64,000 nucleotides of DNA from Myxocyprinus asiaticus (taxonomy: Eukaryota > Chordata > Actinopteri > Cypriniformes > Catostomidae): contig NC_059372.1 in NCBI RefSeq assembly GCF_019703515.2, forward strand, positions 23,918,931 to 23,982,930. Reading direction: 5' to 3'. Position numbers and translations under genes: made by a program. The stretch's first letter is position 1, and the number at the start of each line of letters is the position of its first letter. Positions 50,096-60,977 of this stretch are shown here, in pieces. The notes below the pieces were generated by a model. The model was not told the DNA's origin, did no database searches, and was given only the letters and a program-made list of their open reading frames with translations.

Positions 50096-50505
50096 TGTAA
50101 CATCTGAGGTTGTTACCCATCCTACCAACCACCAGAGGGAGCCCTCTCCTGAATACTGATCTTCACCCATTTCTTCACTGCTCATTTCCTGTTTACCACA
50201 TGTGCAAGCCATGCAGTTCCATTGTTCTGTGCTAAGTATTGCCAGTATGCCCTGCCTTACCAAGCGTTTTTCCATTGCTTATTGATTCATGTTATGACTA
50301 TAGCCTGTTTTTATGGATTTACTACTTTTTTGATTACCCTTTGTTTTGTTTGCCCGGTTGGACTGTCTATTTGGTTTATTGGATTTATCTGCCTGCTTCA
50401 TGACTACATCTCTCTGCCTGCTGTTTTGGATTGTTTGCTTGTGTCTCTTTTAATAAACTTCCTGCACATGGATCCTAACATCGTCTCCATGGCCAGTTCG
50501 TTACA
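50096..50505 (+). repeat. 5' LTR
   Basis: Starts TGTAACATCTGAGG and ends GCCAGTTCGTTACA. It has a polyadenylation signal AATAAA at 50,452-50,457. Compared with the 3' LTR it lacks the TATATATAG box (it reads CATGTGCAAGCCATG there) and has lost a short stretch at CCATTGC. The promoter of this copy is therefore probably damaged. Confidence 0.95.
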
Positions 50506-50515
50506 GAATACTTCG

Positions 50516-50523
50516 AATACTAC
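50516..50523 (+). promoter_or_regulatory. Possible self-priming site
   Basis: The eight bases AATACTAC, 10 bp downstream of the 5' LTR, are the exact complement of GTAGTATT at 54,870-54,877 in the 3' LTR. That word lies about 33 bp after the TATATATAG box and so near the expected RNA 5' end. Tf1/sushi-group elements are known to prime reverse transcription with the folded 5' end of their own RNA. The eight-base match is short, and a tRNA primer cannot be excluded. Confidence 0.35.
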
Positions 50524-50524
50524 C

Positions 50525-51689
50525 ATGGATCCAGCAGAAGTCTCACAGCTCCAGGCTGCTTTTGCACACCAGTGCAAGGTTTTAAAGGGTTATCAAGACC
50601 AGCTGAACAACCTACGAGCCACCAACGAATGTTTGACTTACTACAATCACTCACTGCCAACTCCCCATGCTAAACCGGTAAGCCTTGCTCTTCCTGACAA
50701 GTTTGATGGTTCTGCTGAGAAATGCCAGGGTTTTTTATGACAGTGTAAAGTTTATTTCTCTAATCAACCTGAATCATTTAATCAAGATGCCAAGAAATGT
50801 ACCTTTTATGATGGCTCTGCTTACCGGTAAAGCACTCGATTGGGCCGCCACTGTTTGGGACAAAGATCCACAAATCCAGACCTCGTTTGACTACTTCGTT
50901 CAACAGATCCACGAAGCCTTCGCGTATCCAGTAGGTTGTCAAGATATCTCTGTTCAGCTGCTTCATTTACACCAGGGCCATCGATTTTCAGCAGACTATG
51001 CAATTCTGTTCAGGACGCTAGTGGCTCAAAGTGGGTGGAACGGTATCGCTCTGAAAACTGTTTTCCATGAGGGGCTTCACCAAGAACTCAAGGCTGAACT
51101 GACATGCAAGGGTGAGGATTCTACTCTGTCTGAATTCATTACCTTGGCTATCAAGATGGATAACCTACTTCATAATACTCCATGGCCCCAGTTTCACTCC
51201 GTTTCTAAGTCTACAGTCTTAGTTCAGGCACAGGCATCCAATGAATCACCCGAACTTATGCAAGTTTATGCCCATGTTTCTATGGAGGAACGCCAACGTC
51301 GACGTAACGAAAAACTTTGCTATTACTGTGGTGAACCTGTTCATCTCAATGCTGCATGCCCACACAAGAAATCAAGTTCCCCTGAATCAAGGCTGAAAGT
51401 GAGTACCACCAACTTTTTATCACCTATCCTTCACAGTTTTCTGTTGCCTGTAGAGATCTCCATTGGTGATCATATCAAATATGTTACAGCTTTAGTGGAT
51501 TCTGGGGCTGCTGTGAATCTCATAAATCAAGAGATCGTACAAGAACTCAATATACCCACTATTCAATGCATTCCAATTATTAGTATCACCACAGTTGACA
51601 ACGCTCCCATTGGTACTGGTATAACCCAACAGACTGTTTCCATAACCATCAAGATTGGACTATTTCATGAGGAGAACATTTTACTGTAT
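50525..51689 (+). pseudogene. gag: Chromovirus gag and protease region, broken
   Basis: The frame opens at ATG 50,525 ([13 protein letters not shown]) just after the LTR. It meets an in-frame TGA at 50,738-50,740 and shifts by one base in a T run at about 50,804-50,807. The capsid-like part then continues with MALLTGKALDWAATVW and LLHLHQGHRFSADYA. A CCHC zinc knuckle (C-X2-C-X4-H-X4-C, CYYCGEPVHLNAAC) lies at 51,318-51,359. The aspartic protease follows, with its active site in ALVDSGAAVNLI (DSG at 51,498-51,506). Gag would assemble the particle and protease would cleave Gag-Pol. The frame is lost again at about 51,690. The family is certain and the product is not functional. Confidence 0.9.
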
Positions 51690-53375
51690 GTCAAACTCAC
51701 CCAATCACGCTCTTATCCTGGGTCATCCTTGGATGGCCATCCACAATCCTTCTATATCCTGGAACCAGGGTGAGCTCATGAAATGGTCAAGTTTATGTCA
51801 TGAACATTGTTTCCATGTTGCTGTCTCCATGCCTTGTCTTACCACCAGCATTGAAAGCCCTGAATTCCAAACAGTAAACATGATTCTTGAGGAGTATGCA
51901 GAATTCAATGAAGTTTTTAGTAAAGTCAAAGATACTCAACTTCCTCCTCACCATCCACGGGACTGTGCCATTGAACTTCTGCCTAATACAGCTCCACCGA
52001 GAAGCAAGGCTTATCCATTGTCACGCCCCGAGACCCTAGCTATGGAAACTTACAACGAGGAAGCCCTTGCCTCCGGTTACATCCATCCCTCCACCTCTCC
52101 AGCAGCTGCAGTTTTTTTCTTCGTGGAGAAAAAGGATGGAGGTTTACATCCATGTATCGACTATCGAGGCCTGAACTCTGTCACCCTGAAATACTGTTAC
52201 CCACTGCCCTTGGCAGTGTTATCCCCTCAGCCCTTGAACAACTCCGTGAGGCTAAGATTTATACTAAGCTCGATCTAAGAAGTGCTTATAACCTCAACAG
52301 AATCAGAGAAGGAGATGAGTGGAAAACTGCATTCATCACCACCAGGGGGCACTATGAATATCTGGTCATGCCGTATGGACTTGCTAACGCCCCCTCTGTT
52401 TTCCAGTTTTTTGTCAATGAGATTTTCAGAGACCTACTGAATCAGTGTGTGGTGGCCTACATTGACGACATCCTCATCTACTCTCAAAACAAAGAACAAC
52501 ATATCCAGCATGTCAGGACAGTCCTATCACGTCTGCAGGAACACCAGCTATTTGTCAAGGCAGAGAAATGTGAGTTTCATATCTCCCATACCACATTCCT
52601 AGGTTACAATATCAGCCACCAAGGTGTAGAAATGGATGTCTCTAAAATCAAAGCAGTTACAGAATGGCCTCGACCTTCCACAATTAAAGAACTACATCGA
52701 TTTCTGGGCTGTGCCAATTTCTACCGCCACTTCATCAGAAACCACAGTATCACTGCAGCACCACTCACATCATTGCTCAAGGGAAAACCCAACAAGTTGC
52801 CATGGAACAATGCCGCATACCAAGCCTTCATCTCCCTCAAGTCAAGCTTCACGACCACTCCTATACTGAAACACCCCAACCCCAATCTTCCTTTCGTCGT
52901 TGAAGTAGACGCTTCTGATTGTGGGATTGGAGCGGTCCTGTCACAATGTCACAGTACCCCAGGCAAGCTTTACACTTGTGCATTTTTCTCCAGAAAGTTA
53001 AATTCTGCTGAACGAAACTATGATGTGGGGAACAAGGAATTACTTTCCATGAAGGCAGCACTCGAAGAGTGGCATCACTGGTTAGAGTGGGCAGTCCACC
53101 CATTCCAAATTATCACTGATCATAAGAGCCTTGAATAAATCAAGGCAGCCAAGAGACTGAATCCACGTCAAGCCCGATGGTCATTGTTCTTCACCAGGTT
53201 CAATTTTACCGTCACTTACCACCCTAGCAGCAAGAATAGCAAAGCAGATGCACTTTCATGCAGGCATGATCCACCCCACATCCAACCTCATCCTGGATCA
53301 ATCCTACCACCATCTTTCATCATTGCACCGATTAGTTGGGATACCAGCACAATAGCACGAACCGTCATCACCTGA
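51690..53375 (+). pseudogene. pol: Chromovirus reverse transcriptase and RNase H region, broken
   Basis: After the shift near 51,690 the frame reads [18 protein letters not shown] (end of protease/linker), then [20 protein letters not shown] and IDYRGLN of the reverse transcriptase fingers. Another frameshift falls at about 52,200-52,225. The next frame carries [23 protein letters not shown] and the catalytic [11 protein letters not shown] (YIDD at 52,458-52,469). RNase H follows with [16 protein letters not shown] near 52.9 kb. An in-frame TAA at 53,136-53,138 replaces a codon in the RNase H tail, the frame then continues to [20 protein letters not shown], and a further TGA stands at 53,373-53,375. 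The catalytic motifs are intact; the frame is not. Confidence 0.93.
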
Positions 53376-54739
53376 CTGCCCCCCAACCAAGCACTTTTTA
53401 CCACAAGCTCTATGTCTGAGAAGTATCCAATGGGTCCACACTTCATTGAGCACAGGTTCATTGGCATCCAAAGAACAATCACACTGGTACATAATTCCTT
53501 CTGGTGGCCATCTGTGATTCATGATGTTACTATGTGAAGTCTTGTCAAGTGTGTGCACAATCTAAGACCCCCAGGAAACTGCCCACGGGATTACTCCAAC
53601 CACCAATACCCCAAAGACCATGGTCCCATCTGTCCATCGATTTCGTCACCTACATACCAAACTCCAACGGATACACCACCATACTGGTAATTATCGACCG
53701 ATTCTCAAAATCATGTAGACTTGTTCCTCTCAAGGGTTTACCCACGGCTATGGAAACTGCTAACGTTCTATTTCACCAAGTATTCAGAGGCTATGGATTA
53801 CCAGGAGACATCATGTCCGATCAAGGTTCACAGTTCACGTCCCGAGTTTGGCAGGCATTCTGTAAGCAACTGGACATCAATGTGAGTCTCACTTCAGGCT
53901 ATCACCCCCAAGCCAACGTACAGGTGGAACGTTTAAACCAGGAGATTGGCAGATATCTTCGGAGCTACTGTAGCTGTGAACAGGAAAAGTGGAGCGACTT
54001 TTTGCCCTGGGCCGAATACGCAAATAATTCCCTCACTTGTACCTCTACGGGACTAACCCCCTTCAAATGCAAGCTGGGCTACCAACCCCCGATGTTTCCT
54101 TGGACAGGAGAACCATCTACAGTTCCAGCGGTGGACGAATGGATTAGGCGGAGCGAGAGGGTGTGGGACAGTGCACATGTCCGGCTACAGCGAGCGGTCC
54201 GAGCGCAACGTTTTCAGGCTTACCGGCGGAGGCGCCCTCACCCCAACTATCAGCCTGGACAGAGGGTCTAGTTATCCACAAGGGATCTCAAGCTGCGGCT
54301 ACCCTGCAGGAAGCTCAGTCCAAGGTATGTGGGTCCATTCAGAATTATCTGTCAAATAAACCCAGTTACTTACTGATTAGAGCTTCCTACTAACTACCAC
54401 ATCTCTCCTTCCTGCCATGTGTCCTTGCTGAAACCAGTCCACCCGGCGTCTGGCCCTGGAATCACGAATCCCGAGCCTCCGCCTCCATTGGAGGTTGATG
54501 AAGCACCTGCGTATATGGTCAGAGAGATCATGGACTCAAGGCGACGAGGGAGCCAGATGCAATACTTGGTGAACTGGGAAGGCTACGAAGAGATCATGGG
54601 TAGCCACCAAGGACATACTGGACCCGTCCCTGATCCAAGAGTTCCACCAAACTCATTGTTCAGCACCACAACCAAGGGGACGTCACAGCAGAAGAACACC
54701 AGGAGCTGTTTGCTGGGGGGGGGGTTCTGTAACATCTGA
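53376..54739 (+). pseudogene. pol: Chromovirus integrase and chromodomain region, broken
   Basis: The N-terminal zinc-binding part is eroded and shifts frame at about 53,529. From 53,534 a long open frame carries CQVC, then the DDE core: the first Asp in LSIDFVTYI, the second in [11 protein letters not shown] and the Glu in [14 protein letters not shown]. In-frame stops follow at 54,269-54,271 (TAG) and 54,374-54,376 (TGA, consistent with decay of a CGA codon), with the same frame continuing to HVSLLKPV. The C-terminal chromodomain ([21 protein letters not shown]) is cut by a frameshift at about 54,590. Integrase inserts the cDNA; chromodomains in this clade bind modified histones and guide integration. 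Confidence 0.92.
54715..54724 (+). promoter_or_regulatory. Polypurine tract of the chromovirus
   Basis: Ten consecutive G three bases before the 3' LTR (GGGG-TTC-TGTAACA). This is the usual position of the plus-strand primer. Confidence 0.8.
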
Positions 54740-55147
54740 GGTTGTTACCCATCCTACCAACCACCAGAGGGAGCCCTCTCCCGAATACTGATCTTCACCC
54801 ATATCATCACTGCTCATTTCCTGTTTACAACGTGTGTATATATAGCCATGCAGTTCCATTGTTCTGTGTGTAGTATTGCCAGTTTACCCTGCCTTACCGA
54901 GCGTTTTTCCATTGCCATTGTTTATTGATTCATGTTATGACCATTGCCTGTTTTTCTGGATTTACTGCTTTTTGGATAACCCTTTTTTTGTTTGCCTGGT
55001 TAGACTGTCTATTTGGTTTATTGGATTTATCTGCCTGCTTTACGACTATGTCTCTCTGCCTACTGTTTTGGATTGTTTGCTTGTGTCTCTTTTAATAAAC
55101 TTCCTGCACATGCATCCTAACACTGTCTCCATGGCCAGTTCGTTACA
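54728..55147 (+). repeat. 3' LTR
   Basis: TGTAACATCTGAGG to GTTCGTTACA, 420 bp. It keeps a TATATATAG box at 54,837-54,845 and the AATAAA signal at 55,094-55,099. Differences from the 5' LTR include at least two short indels and several substitutions, so the insertion is not recent. Confidence 0.95.
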
Positions 55148-55333
55148 CTGTACCTAAAATTATTTTTTAAAATAAGTCAAAATAATTGTGACAATTTACA
55201 TTATGCCGTAATGCTGTTGATTGAGCTTGTATTGAACTTGGAAAATTAAAGTGCTGAAAAATATTGTTTATTGTTAGTTCATGTGAACTAATAATGTAGT
55301 TAACTAATGCAACCTTATTGTAAAGTGTTACCC

Positions 55334-56181
55334 AAGCTTTTAACAAACCAGAGGAAATAATTGAATGCTTCATTATCAACTTTTTGAACTGGCTGACAAC
55401 ACAGCCCTTTCTCTACCATAGGGAAAGATACAAAATAATAAAATATGATGTGTGTATTTACCCTTCTCTCAGGGGTTAACCATATGAGAACATCAATCCC
55501 ATGATCCCCTGTGCTCTTTCATCAGCACCTCTATATCCCTGCAACTAACACCTAATCTGCCACTCTCCAGAGGGATGCTGGGATAGCCACGGCCTGAGGC
55601 TGGCAACCGCGGGTCCCACTTGATTAAAAACAGCAGTGGGAGCGGTGACGGTGAATAAAGCACCTGTCATGACACCACCCATCATCACTCATTTAGCTGC
55701 TAAAAATAAAACCTTGGCAACACTCGCGGTAACGGCAAATGTAATTACAGAACAGAGAAGTAATAATATTTTTACATCTGACATAATTTAAATCAATATT
55801 GACACAACAGCAAAGATAGCCCACAGTCAAACATGAATAATTTCAGAGTGACTAAGGTTTGCTCAGATATCACACACGCAGCTGAAGACAAACATTGAGA
55901 GAAAGATCACTGCATGGACCAATGAGAGCTCTGCCCCTTCCTGCCCTGGACTCCACTCTGTTTTCCCTCTTTCCAACTAAACAATGGGTGTCAAAACCTT
56001 CTGCCCGCTGTCCTCCTCTGTCGCCTACCTCCCTCCCACTCTTTCTCCTCTCAGATGTTTGCTGTCTTTCTCTCTGATAACTGAACTAGCACATCTATTT
56101 CAGAGCTGCTCCAGGGCTGGGTTTCCAGACAAGTTGGCTTTCTGGTCAGGTAAATACGATTAAGATAACATAAGAGAAGGT
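55334..56181. other. Non-coding DNA, no gene recognised
   Basis: No gene or element was recognised between the chromovirus nest and the hAT fragments at 56.18 kb. Confidence 0.5.
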
Positions 56182-56566
56182 AAGGGAATCATAGGGAATT
56201 TAACAATTCAGTTTCCAATTCCTAAACGATTCTATTAATGAAGGTTTTAGTACTAAATACTAGTGGTTGACCGATATATCGGCGAGGCCGATTTTAAATT
56301 ATCAGCATCGACCGATACATTTTTCAGTTTGGCCAATTCATTCCTTAAGCCACGGCAGAAATCACCTGAGTATCGCCTTCTTGCATGTGAAGGAGCCATC
56401 TGAGACATGTAAATAACCAATCACAGTTCGTTTTGTTGTTACGTGCCATCATGTTACCACAATAATAGACCGGTGTGCGACACAAGCTGGGTTTCCATCC
56501 ACATATTTGTATGCGCATTTTATCTTTTTTTTTTTTTCAGAAAGACAAAGAAATATCTGAGAAATA
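56182..56566. mobile_element. Cluster of hAT-like left ends
   Basis: Three different transposon starts lie side by side. AGGGAATTTAACAATTCAG resembles the 60,978 family. TAGTGGTTGACCGATATATC with GGCGAGGCCGATT is a hAT-like start, at 56,262. GCTGGGTTTCCATCCACATA with TGCGCATTTTATC starts at about 56,490. Right ends were not found. The Tc1 element at 56,567 sits in the last of them. Confidence 0.45.
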
Positions 56567-58135
56567 CAGGTGCATCTCAATAAATTAGAATGTTGTGGAA
56601 AAGTTCATTTATTTCAGTAATTCAACTCAAATTGTGAAACTCGTGTATTAAATAAATTCAGTGCACACAGACTGAAGTAGTTTAAGTCTTTGGTTCTTTT
56701 AATTGTGATGATTTTGGCTCACATTTAACAAAAACCCACCAATTCACTATCTCAAAAAATTAGAATACATCATAAGACCAATAAAAAAAACATTTTTAGT
56801 GAATTGTTGGCCTTCTGGAAAGTATGTTCATTTACTGTATATGTACTCAATACTTGGTAGGGGCTCCTTTTGCTTTAATTACTGCCTCAATTCGGCGTGG
56901 CATGGAGGTGATCAGTTTGTGGCACTGCTGAGGTGGTATGGAAGCCCAGGTTTCTTTGACAGTGGCCTTCAGCTCATCTGCATTTTTTGGTCTCTTGTTT
57001 CTCATTTTCCTCTTGACAATACCCCATAGATTCTCTATGGGGTTCAGGTCTGGTGAGTTTGCTGGCCAGTCAAGCACACCAACACCATGGTCATTTAACC
57101 AACTTTTGGTGATTTTGGCAGTGTGGGCAGGTGCCAAATCCTGCTGGAAAATGAAATCAGCATCTTTAAAAAGCTGGTCAGCAGAAGGAAGCATGAAGTG
57201 CTCCAAAATGTCTTGGTAAACGGGTGCAGTGACTTTGGTTTTCAAAAAACACAATGGACCAACACCAGCAGATGACATTGCACCCCAAATCATCACAGAC
57301 TGTGGAAACTTAACACTGGACTTCAAGCAACTTGGGCTATGAGCTTCTCCACCCTTCCTCCAGACTCTAGGACCTTGGTTTCCAAATGAAATACAAAACT
57401 TGCTCTCATCTGAAAAGAGGACTTTGGACCACTGGGCAACAGTCCAGTTCTTCTTCTCCTTAGCCCAGGTAAGACGCCTCTGACGTTGTCTGTGGTTCAG
57501 GAGTGGCTTAACAAGAGGAATACGACAACTGTAGTGTCTGTGTTTGGTGGCTCTTGATGCCTTGACCCCAGCCTCAGTCCATTCCTTGTGAAGTTCACCC
57601 AAATTCTTGAATCGATTTTGCTTGACAATCCTCATAAGGCTGCGGTTCTCTCAGTTGGTTGTGCATCTTTTTCTTCCACACTTTTTCCTTCCACTCAACT
57701 TTCTGTTAACATGCTTGGATACAGCACTCTGTGAACAGCCAGCTTCTTTGGCAATGAATGTTTGTGGCTTACCCTCCTTGTGAAGGGTGTCAATGATTGT
57801 CTTCTGGACAACTGTCAGATCAGCAGTCTTCCCCATGATTGTGTAGCCTAGTGAACCAAACTGAGAGACCATTTTGAAGGCTCAGGAAACCTTTGCAGGT
57901 GTTTTGAGTTGATTAGCTGATTGGCATATCACCATATTCTAATTTTTTGAGATAGTGAATTGGTGGGTTTTTGTTAAATGTGAGCTAAAATCATCACAAT
58001 TAAAAGAACCAAAGACTTAAACTACTTCAGTCTGTGTGCACTGAATTTATTTAATACACGAGTTTCACAATTTGAGTTGAATTACTGAAATAAATGAACT
58101 TCTGCATGACATTCTAATTTATTGAGATGCACCTG
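56567..58135 (-). mobile_element. Tc1-like DNA transposon, nearly intact
   Basis: 1,569 bp with termini CAGGTGCATCTCAATAAATT and its inverse, bounded by TA at 56,565-56,566 and 58,136-58,137. The inverted repeats are about 200 bp long and almost identical, running through AGTTTCACAATTTGAGTTGA and TTGTGATGATTTTGGCTCAC. It carries one transposase gene on the minus strand, interrupted only by one stop codon. High similarity of the two ends points to a fairly recent insertion. Confidence 0.93.
56847..57872 (-). pseudogene. Tc1-like transposase with a single in-frame stop
   Basis: The whole frame, 57,872 to 56,847, is open apart from one TGA at 57,653-57,651. The upstream 73 codons carry the first DNA-binding helix-turn-helix (EAGCSQSAVSKHVNRKLSGR) and the basic GRKKCGRKR stretch. 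After the stop, in the same frame, come the second helix region and the DDE domain: first Asp in LFSDESKF, second in IFQQDLAPAHTAK, Glu in NPIENLWG. The Asp-Glu spacing is exactly 34 residues (DD34E). Full length would be 341 residues, normal for Tc1-like transposases, which cut and paste at TA sites. The TGA is consistent with deamination of a CGA codon. Start may be either Met 1 or Met 14 (MGKTADLT). Confidence 0.93.
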
Positions 58136-58347
58136 TATATTCACTTGTTTGTCATAACAGCACTTCTTTCTGAAATGATGAGAGCCACATTTTTCATGTT
58201 GCTGTGTTTCAGTGCTGTGTCACATCCGTAACGGTTTAGAGGTTAAGTTTATATCACATAAACAATATTCATTCAAATAAGTTCATGCTTTATGTACAAA
58301 GCTAACTCATGCCGATGTTAAGTATCATGAACAAATGATCTCCCTTC
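58136..58347. other. Continuation of the element hit by Tc1
   Basis: AT-rich non-coding sequence with the word TGTCACATCCGTAACGG at 58,218-58,234, a motif that recurs several times up to 59.56 kb. Confidence 0.4.
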
Positions 58348-58355
58348 TTAACTTT

Positions 58356-58790
58356 TTTTTCTCACCTTTTCTCCCCAATTTGGAAAGCCCAATTCCCAAT
58401 GCGCTCTAAGTCCTCATGGTGGCGTAGTGACTCGCCTCAATCCAGGTGGCAGAGGACGAATCTCAGTTGCCTCCACGTCTGAGACTGTCAATCCACGCGT
58501 CTTATCACGTGGCTTGTTGAGCGAGTTACCGCGGAGACCTAGCGCGTGTGGAGGCTTCACGCTATTCTCCATGGCATCCACGCACAACTCACCACGCGCC
58601 CCACTGAGAACGAGAACCACACCATGGTGACCACGAGGAGGTTAACCCAACAGGACTCTACCCACCCTAGCAACCGGGCCAATTGGTCGCTTAGGAAGCC
58701 TGACTGGAATCACTCAGCACGCCCTGGTTTCAAACTTGCGACTCCAGGTGTGGTGGTCACCGTCTTTACTTGCTGAGCTACCCAGGCCCG
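58356..58790 (-). mobile_element. tRNA-derived SINE, copy C (full length, reverse)
   Basis: On the minus strand it starts GGGCCTGGGTAGCTCAGCAA. This tRNA-like head has an A-box (TAGCTCAGCAAG) and a decayed B-box (CAAGTTTGAAACC). It runs through CCAGTCAGGCTTCCTAAGCG to an A-rich tail. A perfect 8-bp target duplication TTAACTTT flanks it (58,348-58,355 and 58,791-58,798). At about 435 bp it is the most complete of the three copies, as it contains a segment after the tRNA head that copy A lacks. Confidence 0.88.
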
Positions 58791-60977
58791 TTAACTTTAA
58801 ATACCCATATAAATATGTTACGGATGTGACAGTTACGGACATTTCATATCAAATCATGTGGCTATTAAGGTGAGAATCAAAAACCCCCTCCACTCATTCT
58901 TTTACCATGATGATTCAGACAGATCGCTGACTACTGCTTTGATCTGTGATGTGTTTCACGGTCACTACACTTAAAGCAAACATTTGGGAAGGGATCGTTT
59001 TGACAAACTTTGCCATTTGAACTGTAATAAAATAAACATTGGATCATCTTATATTGCTGCGATGCTTAGCGTGTGCCGCACACACCCACTATAGAGCGTC
59101 ACTCACTCAAGCAGTGCTGACTGAAGCGTTCAATATGCAGTAGACTGTTTTAAAATGCAGCCTTATGTAGTTTAGTAATAGCGCAAGGCCATATTGTGAT
59201 TTCAATCTTATTTCAATCCACCATGCAGCCTTGATGGATATTATGCAAATGTCTGAAAGATCAAAGTCTGCAGGTTTCAAAGCGTTTTGGATCGTTTTTC
59301 CTCATCATGTAGGCCTAAGTACCTCTTTCACAACTGTCACATCTGTAAAGAAGAGAAGCCATGTCTGTAATGCCGATTTTTCCCTATTTATGTGAAAAAG
59401 ACATTTAATAAAAATTACATATTACATGTTCTTAGGAGTGCCACCCCTTCTACATTCTGTGGTTATTATTATTTCTGGATTGTCCATTTCAATTCACAGA
59501 GTTTTTACAAAGTGTGTGGTTTCCCAAAAACTCTTGTCCATTTTTGTCACGTCTGTAATGCAAGTTCATTTCCCAATCTAAACAAAGAAAAAAAAAAACT
59601 TGTCTAGACTCTATCTACAGGGGTTTATGAAAGGTTGAAAGTTTAACAGATCCAAATATATGGTTCTGGTGTTTTTTTGTTTTTTAAGAAACCGGTTCTT
59701 TCCTTTAAAGAAGAAGAGAGGAAGAAGTTGGCCACTATTGCACCTTTTCTTTCTCATGTAATAATTTCCTTTCTAGTCCCCTCTGTGGCCTTTAGCAGCT
59801 TTATATCTGTCAGGATTCAGCACACAGGCGCAAGTGCTGAGCTTGTGTCAGGGGAGTTTACCCTCAATTAAGCACAGGTAAAGTAATGCCTGTTCTGAGG
59901 GTGGTTGCGAATACATTACTCCCTCTTGTCACCCTTTTGGCAAAGCAGTCCACTGCATATTACTGGAAGAGGCTGTTTTTTCTTTTCAAAACTGCAGGTG
60001 CAAAATTACACTTCTACCAACTGCAGTGCTTAAAAATGGTAGAGAGTGATTTTTCTCCATTAAGCTTAAGGGCTAAGCCAAATGCATCACCTGAATACTC
60101 CAACAACCCACTGAAATTACAGGTTCATCTGTGTCACTATTTCAGACCACTTATTAGTTTCTCTCAATGGACATATTAAGTACTGCAAGTGTTTAACCTT
60201 TCTTTCCCTCCCTAAATGCAATTGTGTGTTTTTTCCAATTCGGTTTAAAGTGGAACCAGGCTTTCATTAGGCTTTTATCTGAGTTAGGCTTGCTGTACCT
60301 TCCTGAACTCAATTCATCATGCAAGCAAGTAATCGTCACAGGTGGCTTTTGTTAACACCCCAACATGAGCAAATGTTCAGATAAATATATTTATAACATG
60401 ATTCAAAGATAATTAACCAATCCATCCATGATTATTGCAAAATCTTTACTCTGCCAGGTCATGTTTAGAATTTCAACTGATTCTGTTCTCAGCCAAAAGT
60501 ATCATACATACCCCCTGCACTTTCATATGAGTCATCCACTTCTGCTCTGTTGATAAAAATCCAGGAGAGATGTAGATGTCCTCCCCTCTGTTCAAACTCT
60601 TGTCTCTCACCCCCTCTGTCTCTTTCCTAGCAGTGCACAGTATGACAGATGAGTAAACACAGATGCTGAGCAGCAAACTTGTGCAGACCATTTCATCAGC
60701 GATGACAGTCCTGGCTGCTGCAGGAATAAAAAAACAGCACATGGAACTACTTGGCTTTAATAAAGTGACAAGCAGAGGGGAAAGGATAGAGTGGAAACAG
60801 AGGAATGGACATATTGTCAGGAGTCAGCACCTCCGGGCATTAAAGATCCCTTGAAATTGCTTGACAAATGCAGTTTTCAGTCCTCTGTTGATGTATTTCA
60901 TATTGAAATAGAGGGACATATCAAAGGGCTTGTTCCTTTTCTTTGAATAGCCAATGGGCTTTAGTTACATCACAGCT
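58791..60977. other. Non-coding DNA with a recurrent motif
   Basis: No gene was recognised. The motif TGTCACRTCYGTAAYG and its inverse occur around 58,817-58,838, 59,334-59,350, 59,360-59,375 and 59,541-59,560, suggesting a decayed element with subterminal repeats. From 59.7 to 60.95 kb no repeat structure was seen. Confidence 0.45.

Larger units (their letters stand above)
50096..55147 (+). mobile_element. Ty3/Gypsy chromovirus (Tf1/sushi-like), full length but dead
   Basis: A 5.05-kb LTR retrotransposon with LTRs of 410 and 420 bp, both TG...CA, and a perfect 5-bp target duplication CTGTA (50,091-50,095 and 55,148-55,152). The internal order is Gag with a CCHC knuckle, protease, reverse transcriptase, RNase H, integrase and a C-terminal chromodomain. 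That order and the chromodomain define a chromovirus. Five or more frameshifts and at least four in-frame stops break the single Gag-Pol frame, so this copy cannot make its proteins. The 10-G tract at 54,715-54,724 just before the 3' LTR is the polypurine tract. Confidence 0.95.
49753..55245. mobile_element. TTAA-target foldback element, copy 2, split by the chromovirus
   Basis: TTAA flanks it at 49,749-49,752 and 55,246-55,249. The left part (GGTTCAATACAAGTTTAGC, ATGTAAACATTATACATGTT) and the right part (ATGCTGTTGATTGAGC, TTGTATTGAACTTGG) match the copy at 31,936-33,235. The LTR retrotransposon sits in CACTTCCATTGTAAGTGTCTTACTG, within a few bases of the corresponding insertion point in copy 1. 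Confidence 0.75.
49499..55333. mobile_element. MITE with GGTAAC-type ends, copy 2, outermost of a triple nest
   Basis: The left remainder (49,499-49,752) has AATTTACAATAAG and TTAACAT words and ends at AACATTAGCCAAGATTAA. The right remainder (55,246-55,333) resumes TTAAAGTGCTGAAAAATATTG and ends GTAAAGTGTTACCC. Both match the copy at 38,617-38,946. The foldback element at 49,753-55,245 inserted at its internal TTAA, and the chromovirus then inserted into that. Confidence 0.65.

Noticed and set aside
50222..50524. Upstream extension of the gag frame within the 5' LTR
   Set aside because: The open frame runs through LTR sequence. The gag start at 50,525 lies just after the LTR, and the LTR part encodes no conserved domain.
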